Assembly: GCF_033807715.1 (NCBI RefSeq)
Contig: NC_084597.1
Span: 9,238,843 to 9,302,842 of the forward strand
Origin: Cololabis saira
Taxonomy: Eukaryota; Chordata; Actinopteri; Beloniformes; Belonidae
Direction of reading: 5' to 3'
Length of the DNA: 64,000 nucleotides
Both the position numbers and the translations under genes were made by a program. This document shows, piece by piece, positions 34,270-44,860 of this stretch. The notes below the pieces were generated by a model, which did not search any database, was not told where the DNA came from, and saw nothing but the letters and a program-made list of their open reading frames with translations. Positions within the stretch are counted from its first letter, which is position 1. The number at the start of each line of letters is the position of its first letter.

Positions 34270-34720
34270 AGGTTGTCCGACGCTGCAGACGAAGAGGGAG
34301 AGGGACCCGGTGGAGGCTCGGCGGGTCCCGCTGCACTCTCTGGAAGATTTTCCCCTTGAGCAGTCTCGTGACGATACTCTACGCTCAGCCTTCGACCAAG
34401 TGATACCAATTGATGGTCACAAGGTGCTCCCTGATGCAGTGCTCACATATCCCCATTTTGCATTGAATAGGGACAGGTTGTATCGAGTGAGCCGTGACAC
34501 TAAATCTGGCCGGATTATTACCCAGTTGTTGGTACCAAAGAACCGCCGGGAAATGGTTTTCCAGGCGGCTCATTCCAACCCGATGGCTGGTCACATGGGG
34601 TGCAACAAAACACTGGCTCGCATAATGGACCGATTTTATTGGCCGGGCATTGGCCGGTGCGCCGCTGGTGCGCATCCTGTCCCGAATGCCAGCTAGTTAA
34701 TCCCCCGACTGTTCCAAAAG
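34270..34720 (+). pseudogene. Integrase N-terminal region
   Basis: After an acidic linker, the frame reads VSRDTKSGRIITQLLVPKNR, REMVFQAAHSNPMAGHMGCN and KTLARIMDRFYWPGI. This is the H-H...C-C zinc-binding N-terminal domain of Gypsy-type integrases. The two terminal Cys (SCPEC) are present only after a frameshift at about 34665. The catalytic core is absent because the unit ends 34 bp later. Confidence 0.7.
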
Positions 34721-34759
34721 CACCTTTGCCCCCCAATCCTGCACCCTGCCACAATGGGT

Positions 34760-35923
34760 TAACTGGAAATAACTGAATTGGGAATTTTAGTTTATCTCTA
34801 TTTCCACATGTCTAACTGCAATTTCATTGTTTTGTTCCCTAAATGTTTTTACATAAGATGATTCATAAAGATTTTCATTGTCAAACAGGACAGGGAAATT
34901 ATACACTGGAGAGCCAGCATGAAGTCAGGTTATGTTAAAATTATGTACCCTGCCAAAGTTGAAAATTGATATCTTGTGTGCACCACATCACAAGCTGTAG
35001 CCAAACCAGATGGGGGCCAGGCAAACCCTTTGCATTATTCAGCATCAGAGATCCTGCACTGTATGCTAAGTGGCATCCGTGGGAAAAGTTATCTTTGATC
35101 TGCGTAACAGTACAAGGATTTGGCAACCCTGGTGGGAAAACACAGACAATGCAGAGCTATGCTACAGGAGCCTAATTCGTGAGTCAGAATTCATGCAAAA
35201 TGCAGAAGCATAATGTCCACACATGTGCTAAAACGAGTGAGGTTGGAGTACACCTGCTGATTAACAAGTATTATGCAAGACTGTAGCCTGCAACCTTTGA
35301 AGCAGGTGTTTGGACTGGGGGGTTTCTAAATGGTTAAATTTCCTATAATAAGAGTCTGCAAACATAGACTTTTTGATGTTTTGATGTACATTACTGTAAA
35401 AGTGAACAGTGAGTAGCAAACACAGCATTTTAATTTACTGTAGTTTCTATTTGTACATGCTTTATTATATGTAGAATTTTAGGAGCTTCAGGGGTATATA
35501 CAGCTGGAAGCAGTACATCATACGTTACAGCAGAAGGTGTTGAGTGCCACTGTCAACAGACACCTGCATTTACACAGATGGAAACGTAACACAACTGTTG
35601 AGTTTTACATACATTTTCAAGCAGTTGATGTGTATGGAAAATAATTTTTTCACTCTTTTCTTATTTATTGGGGAATAAAGTTTGTTAATGTGTCTCACGA
35701 GAGCTGTAAGAATATGCTCTAAAAAGTAGAAGAAACAGCAGACATGTACTTGGAGACAAAGCCAGAGTATTAAGAAGTCATAAAGAAAATACTTATTTTT
35801 TTATGAAACATTACATTCAGCTGAATCCAAGAGTGTTACTAGAAAAGTGATGTGTAAGATGTGTGACAGAAGAGGTAAACTGGTCATGAATTTCACAACT
35901 GCGTGATGTTTCCTGTTGCTTAC
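34760..35923. other. ccbe1 intron 6, no recognised feature
   Basis: About 1.1 kb of intronic sequence without visible terminal repeats or domains. Confidence 0.4.
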
Positions 35924-36030
35924 CTTCTGTTTAAGCTGGAGAACTGACATCTTTATCAGGAGAAAATCTTCACATGTGGCCGAGCAGCCTCCAGCATTCA
36001 TTACGTTATCACACTCCTCAAAGAGATGAA
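35924..36030 (-). CDS. ccbe1: ccbe1 exon 6: Cys-pair spacer and helical segment
   Basis: Acceptor tttcccagcag, donor gtaagc. Encodes VHLFEECDNVMNAGGCSATC then EDFLLIKMSVLQLKQK. The CSATCEDF and VLQLKQK stretches match human CCATCKEF and VLQLKQK. Human has two adjacent Cys (CC) where this protein has CS, and an additional Cys occurs upstream (EECDN). Phase 1 in, phase 0 out. Confidence 0.9.
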
Positions 36031-36128
36031 CTGCTGGGAAATTAGATAAATTATTATTATTAACATAGGTTGTTTTTTTTTCAGAAAGTTAGGCAACAGA
36101 AAAGGTTTGTTTAAATAACATTTAAAAC

Positions 36129-36814
36129 TAGTGATGCACCGAAATGAAAATTTGTGGCCGAAACCGAAACCGAAAATAATAATAAACACTTGGCCGAATA
36201 CCAAATAACATACCGAACATGGTTCTTCGCAGTTTTTCCATTTATTTTGCCAATTTTTTCACCATTGCATAAATCAAATAAATGTGCTTTAGGCATGGCT
36301 TTTCAAAGAAAAAAATCTTTTACAAAATTGCAAGGTAGAAATATTTATTGAACATGAACAACTCAACATTTTTAGATTTCCCCGCATTTTTAAGTATTCC
36401 AAACTTAACTTAAAACTTAACTTAAATAAAAAAAACGTAGAAAATAAATTAATTAGCAAAATACATTTTTTGACCATCTTTGAGCTTACATTAACTATAA
36501 CTGACTGCTGAAAAACTGTAACATAGGGCTTGAAAACAAAAAAAAAATGTATTAAGTGCATTAAAGTGCATTGTAAAAAAAGTGCAAAAGAAGTGGATAA
36601 AACAAAATAAAGAAAAAGAAAATCAATCCCGTTCCCATACAAGTATTAATATGGGAAAGGGATTGATTTTCTTTTTATCCACTTCTTTTGCGTCATCACA
36701 CGCCGTTATTAATTGTTGGGTTTTTTCCAACACTTATTCCACCGAACACCGAAAGTGTTTTTTTGCTATTTTCGGCCGAACAATTTCGGTTACCGAACAA
36801 TCGGTGCATCACTA
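36129..36814. mobile_element. hAT-type miniature element (TAGTGATGCACCGA ends)
   Basis: Inverted ends TAGTGATGCACCGA / TCGGTGCATCACTA and perfect 8-bp duplication tttaaaac (36121-36128, 36815-36822). Subterminal ggccgaaaccgaaaccgaaa repeats. An internal ~26-bp-stem hairpin (36614-36639 with 36649-36675) looks like another small palindrome nested inside. Located 98 bp upstream of ccbe1 exon 6 on the gene strand. Confidence 0.85.
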
Positions 36815-36822
36815 TTTAAAAC

Positions 36823-37661
36823 TTATTACTGCAAAGCTTTGGAAATAGACTGTTCTTACTGTGGTGGCACATGACACATCCTTAATATTATAATGCAAAG
36901 AATCGTTTTGTTACTTTTGCTAATCAAAATACAAAATAGTTCAAGTCTTGATATACATCTAGAGATTCAATAAGCTTTGACTTTCACATCACTGCTTCTT
37001 TGCTCACAAACTAAATCGACACACTGACATCAATAAACTCCGGCCACCTCCTACGGTTTTGGTCTCTGGCCCGGCTGTACATGTGCATATATTTAATGGA
37101 TGGGTGAAAATGTCCGCACACCCCCCTCTGTATTACAAAGCAGTGAGACTTGAGGCAGGAGCACAATCATATGCTTCATGGTTTCTCACTCTCCAGCCTC
37201 TCCTGATATGTTATTGTAGGTAACGGAAGATACCCCTCATGGGAGGAAATAGCAAATCTGCAGTCCATCACTGCTTCACAGGCAACTGAATCTGGGGCAA
37301 AACAAAATAAAAATGTTTTTATCACCTCGACCATTTGTGCTTTCTTTATGTGGATCCAGCAAACCAGAAAAGACCAGGAGTCACAGGGGGAGCACTACCC
37401 TGGGCTGACAAAACCGTTCTGACATGCACAAGAGGCAGGGTCGTCTAATGACTACCAGGTGTATCTATATTTCTAGACATAGACACCCCTCACCCATCCG
37501 TCCACCCACACACACACACACACACACACTTTCCATTCTTTTCCATTCATGGTCTCTCTGTCTCTCTCTCTCTTTCTCTCTCTATCACACACATACACAA
37601 ACATTGATGTAAGTCTCATGTCAGATGTGCTGCTGAATCAAATGAAAATTTCTTAGCGTAC
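36823..37661. other. ccbe1 intron 5 remainder
   Basis: Intronic; includes a short (CA)n at 37506-37528 and a (CT)n-rich stretch at 37558-37583. No gene features. Confidence 0.5.
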
Positions 37662-37799
37662 CTTTCTCCCCCTTGTTGCACATTTTCCCATCTTCTTCCA
37701 GGTAAAAGCCTTTTTCACATTCACACCTGTAGCTCCCCACAGAGTTGATGCAGATGTGAGAGCATCCACTCATGTTTTTGTCTGCACATTCATCAATGT
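37662..37799 (-). CDS. ccbe1: ccbe1 exon 5: calcium-binding EGF domain
   Basis: Acceptor cacatacag, donor gtacgc. Encodes [40 protein letters not shown] and CNKGEK. All six EGF cysteines are present, with the N-terminal D-I-D-E Ca-binding motif, the Asn hydroxylation-type segment C-I-N and the Y/F (SYRC) needed for cbEGF modules. Phase 1 on both sides, as usual for EGF exons. Extracellular, part of the N-terminal half that binds extracellular matrix. Confidence 0.96.
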
Positions 37800-38550
37800 C
37801 TGTATGTGTTAGAAAAAGTAGGAAGTGTATATTAAAATATCATACATTCACTTAAAAATATCACCTTTTCTACAGTTCAGAGCATTCTCGGGTTTGAGGT
37901 CATTAATGATACAAAAAACCATTAAATACTTTGTTAAGCATCTGTTCATAATTGGAGAGGATTGGTGCTTCTCAGACCAAACTCAGGGAGGATTTTATCT
38001 TGCCTCCCTAATTTTTATATTCAGCATACTTTACCTTAAAATCAAGCCACAGTAAACGTGGTGCATTGTAGGGATGTGGGAAGTCAAATTAAAATTTTTA
38101 GTTTATAATAAGGAAATGAGACTTCTGGTTGGTGTTCTTTAAACTCTTCAAAGCCAGACGTCGGAAATTCTATTTTACAATTTTTCAGCTCATATAAGCA
38201 ACACATCCTAACATTAGCCTCTCAAAACTGAAGCAAAGAACAGCTGAACTAACAGGGAAGTCTGGAGTTTTTCATGTCAATATTACAGCGAGATTATGAT
38301 GGGAACAGTATGCAAGTTGTTACGACTCATGTTAGCCCTCCTATCTCAGCTGCCATGTCTTCCCAACCTAAGTCAGTTCAATGAACAACTTGGGATGAGA
38401 TTGTGCCTGAAAGAAGGATCCGTGTGCATAGTACAATTGCAGAAAAGGGAAACAGAAACTATTTCAGAATAAAACGGCCAGTCATGTATTTTTCTGTGTA
38501 TTAGTTTGTAACGCGTGGTAACGTAAGCTCTCAGGCAAGGTACTGTCTGT
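37800..38550. other. ccbe1 intron 4, no recognised feature
   Basis: No terminal repeats or coding domains identified. Confidence 0.4.
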
Positions 38551-38775
38551 TCTCTGAAGCATTGGATATGTGCTTGGAGGCTTATTCAGCGTATTCAGAG
38601 CATTTTCTACTTTTTATATTGCTCTTTTTATGAATTAACTATTTATTGGTTATTTCTATTTTACATTTTTTGTATAAAGCGTGTGTGTGTTTTGGCTGCT
38701 GCATGACTGAATTTCTCCTCTGGGAGATTAATAAAGTCTTCTATTCTATTCTATTCTATTCTATTCTATTCTATT
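38551..38775 (+). mobile_element. LINE-type 3' end with (CTATT)n tail
   Basis: gactgaatttctcctctggg then agattaataaagtctt and seven copies of ctatt (38741-38775). The phrase 'tctcctctgggagattaataaag' followed by a short tandem tail is a common fish LINE/SINE 3' end. No coding part remains. Confidence 0.45.
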
Positions 38776-38874
38776 GCTCTGAATAAGCTGTTATACTGTA
38801 GATGTTTTACAATTAAAGATACAAAATTCAAAGCTCAAATTAACCACTGCATGCCAATCGCTAACATTTGATTG

Positions 38875-39560
38875 AGTGAATTGTTTATTTCGAACACATA
38901 AGGAAAAAAATATAAGATTTTAAAACAAATTCAAAACATACAGAAAAAAAGCAACAACAACAAAAACGTAATACAAAGAGGGGAAAAAAAAAACAGTGTC
39001 CGAAAAGGAGCAGGTAGAAGTAAAACTTATTTAAACCTGCCCCTTTGTTACCTCTATCATAAATTAAACATAAATATTAATAATAAATAGCTGCAATTAC
39101 CTAATAGGCTACCGATTTTCCCATTGGTTGTGCCTTTGCACCTAACCAGCTAACAAACACAATCTTTCCTTAACATAACTCCTCAACCAAATAACTTCCC
39201 AGAACTTCCTTTTTGTACCGTTTTTTAAAATGATTTATATTTGTATATTGCTTCAACCCATCACCCAACCCATTCCATAAATCCACTCCAACAACTGAGA
39301 TACGCATGCTTTTCCTTTTAGAATGAAAACATTGTTTTTTGAAATGATATTTTCCTCTTAAATTATAACCCCCCTCCCTGTCACAAAACATTTTCTGTAA
39401 ATTGCCTGGAAGTGAATCAGTTCTCGCTTTGAATATGATTTGTAGAGTTTTTAGTTTGACAATGTCCCAGAATTTCAACACATGCGACTTTAAAAACAGT
39501 GTGTTTGTGTGATCCTTATAACTCACATTGTGAAGTATCACGTTAACATGCTTTAAAAAT
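38875..39560 (-). mobile_element. LINE 3' fragment, L2/Rex-type, antisense of 50430 family
   Basis: On the minus strand 39170-39541 encodes FLKSHVLKFWDIVKLKTLQI, IFKARTDSLPGNLQKMF and SKRKSMRISVVGVDLWNGL, the C-terminal end of a Jockey-superfamily ORF2. The 50764-51024 fragment has the equivalent MCISVVGVKLWNSL. The 3' UTR (rich in caggtttaaat and accgaaaagga-type sequence) extends to about 38880. Confidence 0.65.
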
Positions 39561-39707
39561 TAAGTTTAACACCAGAATTCCTACCATCACTTAAATTAAT
39601 GTATTACAGCACTCAAGTATTATTTCAAGAAAAACAAAAGAAAAATGTGATGATGCACAATATTTTTTTAAATCTTTGCATTCAACTGAGGCATTACAAG
39701 ATCTCAC

Positions 39708-39842
39708 CCAGACAGTAGGGCTTCTCTCGATTTCTGTGGCGCTCACGGTCGTATCGGTAGCCATGGTAACAGGTGCACACAACCCGACCAAAATGGTCAG
39801 TACACTGCTGCTCACAGGGGGCGCCAGCACACACATCATAGT
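39708..39842 (-). CDS. ccbe1: ccbe1 exon 4: EGF-like domain
   Basis: Acceptor cttacacag, donor gtgaga. Encodes [40 protein letters not shown] and KPYCL, matching human residue for residue over most of its length. Six cysteines give one EGF-like module; the inserted RERHR-REKPYC loop is characteristic. Phase 1 on both sides. In humans this module includes residues mutated in Hennekam lymphangiectasia-lymphedema syndrome. Confidence 0.96.
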
Positions 39843-39889
39843 CTGTGTAAGAACAAGAAGTGTATTAGCATGTTAGTGTGGAAAACACA

Positions 39890-40018
<129 letters not shown>

Positions 40019-40172
40019 ATCTACAGTACATATCTTTAGTTTTATTCATAACTGGCAAAAGGAGAAAGTAAAGGAGTAAGTTATGCAACAGCAGAACGTC
40101 TGGGTCACTTAGGACAGGAAGTCTGAAATGATCACAAATACACAAGGGTGATATCCAAACAATTTTTCCTAC

Positions 40173-40225
40173 CTTCAGGAATGCACTGGCCCAACACAAA
40201 CTTGAAGCCCTTGCAACATTTTTTC
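40173..40225 (-). CDS. ccbe1: ccbe1 exon 3: Cys-rich segment (first exon in window)
   Basis: Acceptor tttttttaacag, donor gtagga. One base completing an Arg codon, then [17 protein letters not shown] and the first base of the next Asp. This matches human CCBE1 residues 72-88 almost exactly. It is the most upstream exon I can find. CCBE1 is a secreted matrix protein that, with ADAMTS3, promotes proteolytic maturation of VEGF-C and so lymphatic growth (established in human, mouse and zebrafish). The window supplies residues equivalent to human 72-406 (334 here, 335 in human); signal peptide and N terminus are missing. Confidence 0.95.
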
Positions 40226-40439
40226 CTGTTAAAAAAAGAAAGACAGCATCATAAGAAAACAAAGTCAAAATCCTTTAACATTCAAAACTTTGCAGCTTAA
40301 ACATTATTCAGTCAGGTTTTTAAACATGATACCATAGTGTACTAAACAACAATGATCAGGATTTCATTTTCTTTTCTTAAATTAATCTTAAAATCATGTA
40401 AAAAAGCCAAATCCTGACTGATGGTGATCCATTTTTGGT

Positions 40440-41062
40440 GTATAAGTCCCCGAGTTGATCATATTCTACCTTCCCACCTGTTTTCTGAGGAATGAGATCA
40501 GATCTGGGAAGTTTCCTGACAACGCAGCCAAATTTTCAATTATTTTTAATAACTTTTGTGGCTCGAAAAGGGGCTTCCACCTTTTTTTTCCTCCCCAGTT
40601 TAAGAAAATAACTTGTCCCCTTCTTAACGCTGTCCAGTTCTTGCATTTCCTGTCGAATGTCAGTATGTGCTGGATGTTTTTCTTGGAGAGAAGTGGTTTC
40701 TTTGCTCCCCTTCTTGACACCAGGCTGCTATCCAAAAGCCTGTGCCTCACTGTGCGTGCTGATGCATTCACAGCCTCAAGCTGCCCTTTCGGAGCAAGCT
40801 CAGCACTTGTGGTGACAATCACTCAGCTAAATCCTCACAAGGAAATGGTCACGGTTCTTGCATCGGGAGGATTTCTTAAAACGGATCGACCCTTACTTAA
40901 TAAAATGCTTGCCTATGCAATAAATGGTTCTTTCTGGTGCTAATATTTTGAAAAAGCAATATTCTTGCCTGTGAGGCCAGTTTTGTGGAAGGCAATAATG
41001 CCTGAATGTATTTCTTTGAAGGTAAGCAGTTCTTGCACCAAAAGATAATGCCGTTGTTACTG
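40440..41062 (-). pseudogene. Tc1-like transposase remnant
   Basis: The minus strand starts with the N-terminal helix-turn-helix (SFKRNTFR..., then ILAPERTIY and KHFIK), continues with the second HTH (NASARTVRHRLLDSSL) and the linker KKPLLSKKNIQHILTFDRKC, and decays before the DDE core. Frames are broken. The outer terminal repeat is probably the caacacttttggccgccactgta at 42050-42072, now separated by two insertions. Confidence 0.65.
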
Positions 41063-41084
41063 ACTTCCTTTTGTGACGACCGGT

Positions 41085-41330
41085 TGTCACACCCGAAAAT
41101 AAACCCGAAAATAAACCCGAAAATAATCCCGAAAAAACCCGCAACACACCCGAAAATAAACCCGAAAAAACCCGAAAATAAACCCGAAAATAAACCCGAA
41201 AATACCCGAAACACACCCGAAAATAAACCTGAAAAAACCTTAAAATAAACCCGAAAAAACCCGAAAATAAACCAGAAAAAGCCCGAAACACACCCGAAAA
41301 TAAACCCGAAAAAACCCGAAACACTTTATT
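41085..41330. repeat. CCCGAAAATAAA minisatellite
   Basis: About 240 bp of alternating aaacccgaaaataaacccga and shorter cccgaaaaaa units, with periodic ccgaaacacacccgaa variants that give a higher-order period of roughly 60-70 bp. Located between the Tc1 remnant and the hAT element. Confidence 0.9.
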
Positions 41331-41396
41331 TAGCCAGAATGATAAAGTGGTTTCAACTTCCCTTGTGGTGATCTGATTGCTGATTAGAGGTTAGTT

Positions 41397-41821
41397 CATT
41401 GGTTCCCAAACTGGGGGGTGAGCCCCTAAGGGGGGGCGCAGCGATGTTGGAAGGTAGATTAATTAAAAAAAAAAAGTTGTTTAGCTGTTTCTGCTGTTTT
41501 TTTTTCCTCAGGGAGATGGTTATTTTTGGAAAGCCTACTCACGTCACTGAAAAGATGTGGGTATTAAAGGTGTAATTTTTGTAGAGCAAATGTTCAGATT
41601 TTGGCTCCTGTTTGTATTGTTGTTGTTTCAATCTCTGTGAGCTGGTCAGGTTGAAAATCTATTTTTACCTAGATTTTTTTGCACATATGTTCAATATATG
41701 AAATAAATTGCCGTCGCATTTGAATGCAAAAGATGTGTGTGTCTGTGTTGGGGTCGGGGGGCTCGAAAATTCTGTTACGTACAAAAGGGGGGCCTGGCAA
41801 AAAAAAGTTTGAGAACCACTG
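41397..41821. mobile_element. hAT-type miniature element
   Basis: Ends CATTGGTTCCCAAACTGGGG and GTTTGAGAACCACTG; perfect 8-bp duplication ggttagtt (41389-41396, 41822-41829). Contains gggggctcgaaaat and gtgagcccctaagg subterminal blocks similar to 27563-28169. Confidence 0.85.
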
Positions 41822-42049
41822 GGTTAGTTGGTTATTTGTGCCTGGGAATATACACAGCTTAATCTATGTTTTTGTGATTAAGTTTAGATTAAGTTTAGAT
41901 TAAGATTAAGATTAGTTTTTTTCGTTTTGCTGATAAAGCTCTTTGTAGTATATTTGAGAACATATGTTCACTTTACATAACAATGTAGAAAAAATGAGCA
42001 TCACAACCACAAAGACTGAATCAGCAAAATTGTATCGGTGTCAGTGCCA

Positions 42050-42072
42050 ACACTTTTGGCCGCCACTGTACA
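42050..42072. repeat. Probable Tc1-like terminal inverted repeat
   Basis: caacacttttggccgccact then gta: read on the minus strand TACAGTGGCGGCCAAAAGTG, the typical Tc1/mariner tip next to a TA. Confidence 0.5.
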
Positions 42073-42486
42073 AACTGCTGCCTGCACGTCGTATTTCTTT
42101 TTGCTGTGTCTGCCTGTTTGTTCATGTTTGATGACACTCCTTTGAATTATCTTCAAAATCCTCCACCAATGACGTCATTTCAGCAGTAAAACTCCTTCCT
42201 AATAAGTCTGCTCTGCTCCATCAATTACATTTATTTACGATGTATGTAGTTTTTTTTGTTTTAAAAGTGTACTCTTTTACTTGGATGTTTTCAATTTAGT
42301 CAAAAGAAAGAGTCTAGTTCATTGTTAAATGCTTTCACTTTTTTCAATGAGGTGAAAAAAGATGAAGCAACAAAATAACTCTCCATCATCTGACAACAAT
42401 TATTTATTGCATATTTCATTTTACGGTATAACGCCTACATGAAAACTTTCCGTGCTGGGTTTTATCACATCATCATCTTCATAAAC

Positions 42487-42492
42487 CATCAC

Positions 42493-42533
<41 letters not shown>

Positions 42534-42559
42534 CCATCATCACCATCATCATCATCATC

Positions 42560-42643
<84 letters not shown>
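42487..42643. repeat. (ATC)n / (CATCAT) trinucleotide repeat
   Basis: About 157 bp of cat/atc repeats with scattered cac (cac-cat) variants. All six frames are open, giving poly-His, poly-Met and poly-Asp translations that are artefacts. Confidence 0.95.
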
Positions 42644-44080
42644 TTCACCAGTTATTACAAAGTACTTACTCACACAGCCTGGAGGAAAAGTGTTGCCATG
42701 TGTTAATTTCACAAAAAAGATGACAAAGTAATGAAATAATGACAATATTGCTCTCTTTGATTATACTGTTCAGTTTTTCTTCAAGACCAGGTAGCTGATA
42801 GGGCTATTTCATGCCATGATTCACTCCTGTACACATCAGCATTTAAAGTGATAATCGATTAGATCTATAGTGTTTGTCTGTTAATATCGTCAGATTGGTG
42901 TTAATATAGGTCAACATGTTGCTAATAGGAAATGTCTACAGTATGACCATTTCGACCATTTCAATTTAAGGCGGAGAAAGAAAAGAAAATCTGTATTTTA
43001 CACAAGCCCACAGATGTTAACCACATGGTGGCTCTGTATGAAAAGTCAAGACATTAACAACTTGACCACTGTGAAAACAGATGCACTTGAGAAGATACAC
43101 AAGGAAATAATTGGATAATATGAGTAATTGAATGGAAATACTTTTATGGAGTAGAAAAAGAATAGAGTGTGCTATCTGAAAGCAGTTAAGCTGACAAAAC
43201 GCAGGAGGATTTCTAAGATCTCGCTCTTAAAAAGGCCCCAGAGACCCGGAGCAGAATGACTGTGTATTACATTGATTTTGAAAGGAAGAATGGCTTCATT
43301 TAGGCGTTTTATCTTCTTGCTGTGAAATTTTCCACTTGCTACTTCCAATTTTATCTATGAATCAAATGACACAGTTATAAATGGAAATGGATTCCTCTAA
43401 CATAGAAATCTAATCCTAGTAAAAACAGAGTAAATCATAACCGCTGTGCCTCTGCTAATCCATAGGGTCTACCTTTTACAGTCAACTGTTTTTACAGTCA
43501 TTTTGATGGGCACAGGATATTACAGAAACCAAGAAAACCAATCACATGACAGAAAATGTAATACCTAAAGAGGGGCCACAAGAACTTTCTTCACCACTCT
43601 TGAGACTTCCGCCAATGGAAATGAACCTTCAACAATCATATTTCAAGTCTGTTCAGACGTTCCACGCCACAGCAGAAGTCGTTGCATAAGAGGAACAATC
43701 CCTCCCCGGAGACTTTCAAGTCTGAATTTAAATAAACAGTTTGTGGCATCAAGTGCTTTTCTTTGACACATGTTGAGTACTTTTGAGCATTTAAGTAGCT
43801 GCATTTTAGGTGAGTGATTTAGCAAGTCATTTAGTGCAATTATTTATAAACCACAGACAAAGAGCTGTGCAGGTATTCACATGAGGCAAACTGATTGTGC
43901 TGACTTGAAATAATTGAACTCTTATTAAGTGTGAATCTAAAAAATGTTTTTACATAAGTCTTACTTTCTGTTATTTGCTTAGTTTCTTTTACAAATATAT
44001 TAACTTAATTTGTACATCATACAACTTTCATTAACTTATTTAAAATACAAATTTGTACGATTAAAATTATTCTCTGAGTT
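42644..44080. other. Intron 2/upstream DNA, no recognised feature
   Basis: 1.4 kb with no visible repeats or exons. I looked for the missing ccbe1 exon 2 (donor preceded by a Tyr-Arg split codon) and did not find it. Confidence 0.4.
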
Positions 44081-44860
44081 AAAGGAGCTGTATGTAAGAG
44101 CAATAATAAAACGAATCATAAAATGACCCCAATATGTCAACGGACATTTAAAAATCATGTTCATTTCAAATACTTATGTCACTGACAACAGCACTCAAGC
44201 CAGGATATTCCAGTTTAAAAAGAGGAGTTGCAGCCCTCAACTGATGTTTATGTTGTCATTTTTTGTTTTGGCCTGAAGCTCCACCCTCCACCTATCTCCC
44301 AATCACCAAGTCAGTATTGTTTCTGAAGCTCCACCCTCCACCTATCTCCCAATCACCAAGTCAGTATTGTTTCTGAAGCTCCACCCTCCACCTATCTCCC
44401 AATCACCAAGTCAGTATTGTTTCTGAAGCTCCACCCTCCACTTATCTCCCAATCACCAAGTCAGTATTGTTTCTGAAGCTCCACCCTCCACCTTTCTCCC
44501 AATCACCAAGTCAGTATTGTTTCTGAAGCTCCACCCTCCACCTATCTCCCAATCACCAAGTCAGTATTGTTTCTGAAGCTCCACCCTCCACCTATCTCCC
44601 AATCACCAAGTCAGTATTGTTTCTGAAGCTCCACCCTCCACCTATCTCCCAATCACCAAGTCAGTATTGTTTCGGCATCCGGGTTGCCAGCTCGGCTCTA
44701 ATTATCGCAGCCATGGCAGCCTACGTTCCTGCTGCATTCTGCAGCCTACCTGGCAACCTCTGGTCGGGGGGAGGAGGGGGAGGGTACACGCCGCTCAACA
44801 ATATTTTGAAAGTGACTGCAGTACCAGTTTTGGACATTTCTTACAGACGGCTCCTTTAAT
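44081..44860. mobile_element. DNA transposon with AAAGGAGC ends
   Basis: Left end taaaggagctgtatgtaaga and right end tcttacagacggctccttta form a 20-bp inverted repeat with two mismatches. Non-coding; half of it is the minisatellite at 44273-44672. Confidence 0.75.
44273..44672. repeat. 50-bp minisatellite, 8 copies
   Basis: The unit ctgaagctccaccctccacc + tatctcccaatcaccaagtc + agtattgttt repeats exactly eight times at 44273, 44323, 44373, 44423, 44473, 44523, 44573 and 44623. Only isolated substitutions are seen (cttatc in copy 4, ctttct in copy 5). Confidence 0.97.

Larger units (their letters stand above)
32806..34753 (+). mobile_element. Gmr1-like Ty3/Gypsy-derived unit with inverted ends
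   Basis: The unit starts TGTGGCAGGGTGCAGG and ends CCTGCACCCTGCCACA. The terminal 23 bp (32806-32828 and 34731-34753) are perfect inverted complements and are flanked by the perfect 5-bp duplication ATGGG (32801-32805, 34754-34758). Inside, on the plus strand, are a SCAN-like gag, a CCHC knuckle, an aspartic protease remnant and the start of integrase, with no reverse transcriptase between protease and integrase. It also contains an unrelated LINE 3' end (33533-33780). It lies in ccbe1 intron 6, antisense to the gene. All coding parts are broken, so the unit is not autonomous. Confidence 0.75.

Noticed and set aside
40897..41324. 143-residue minus-strand frame with repeated FRVFSGLFSG
   Set aside because: Translation of the CCCGAAAATAAA array; not a protein.
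42657..42690. Possible ccbe1 exon 2 near agtacttactcacacagcct on the minus strand
   Set aside because: The acceptor and donor-like sites enclose only a few codons that do not match the conserved N-terminal segment of the protein.
42421..42745. Poly-His, poly-Met and poly-Asp frames
   Set aside because: Translations of the (ATC)n trinucleotide repeat.
44273..44672. Eight regular repeats considered as a CRISPR array
   Set aside because: The 50-bp units are contiguous with no variable spacers, and the genome is a vertebrate.
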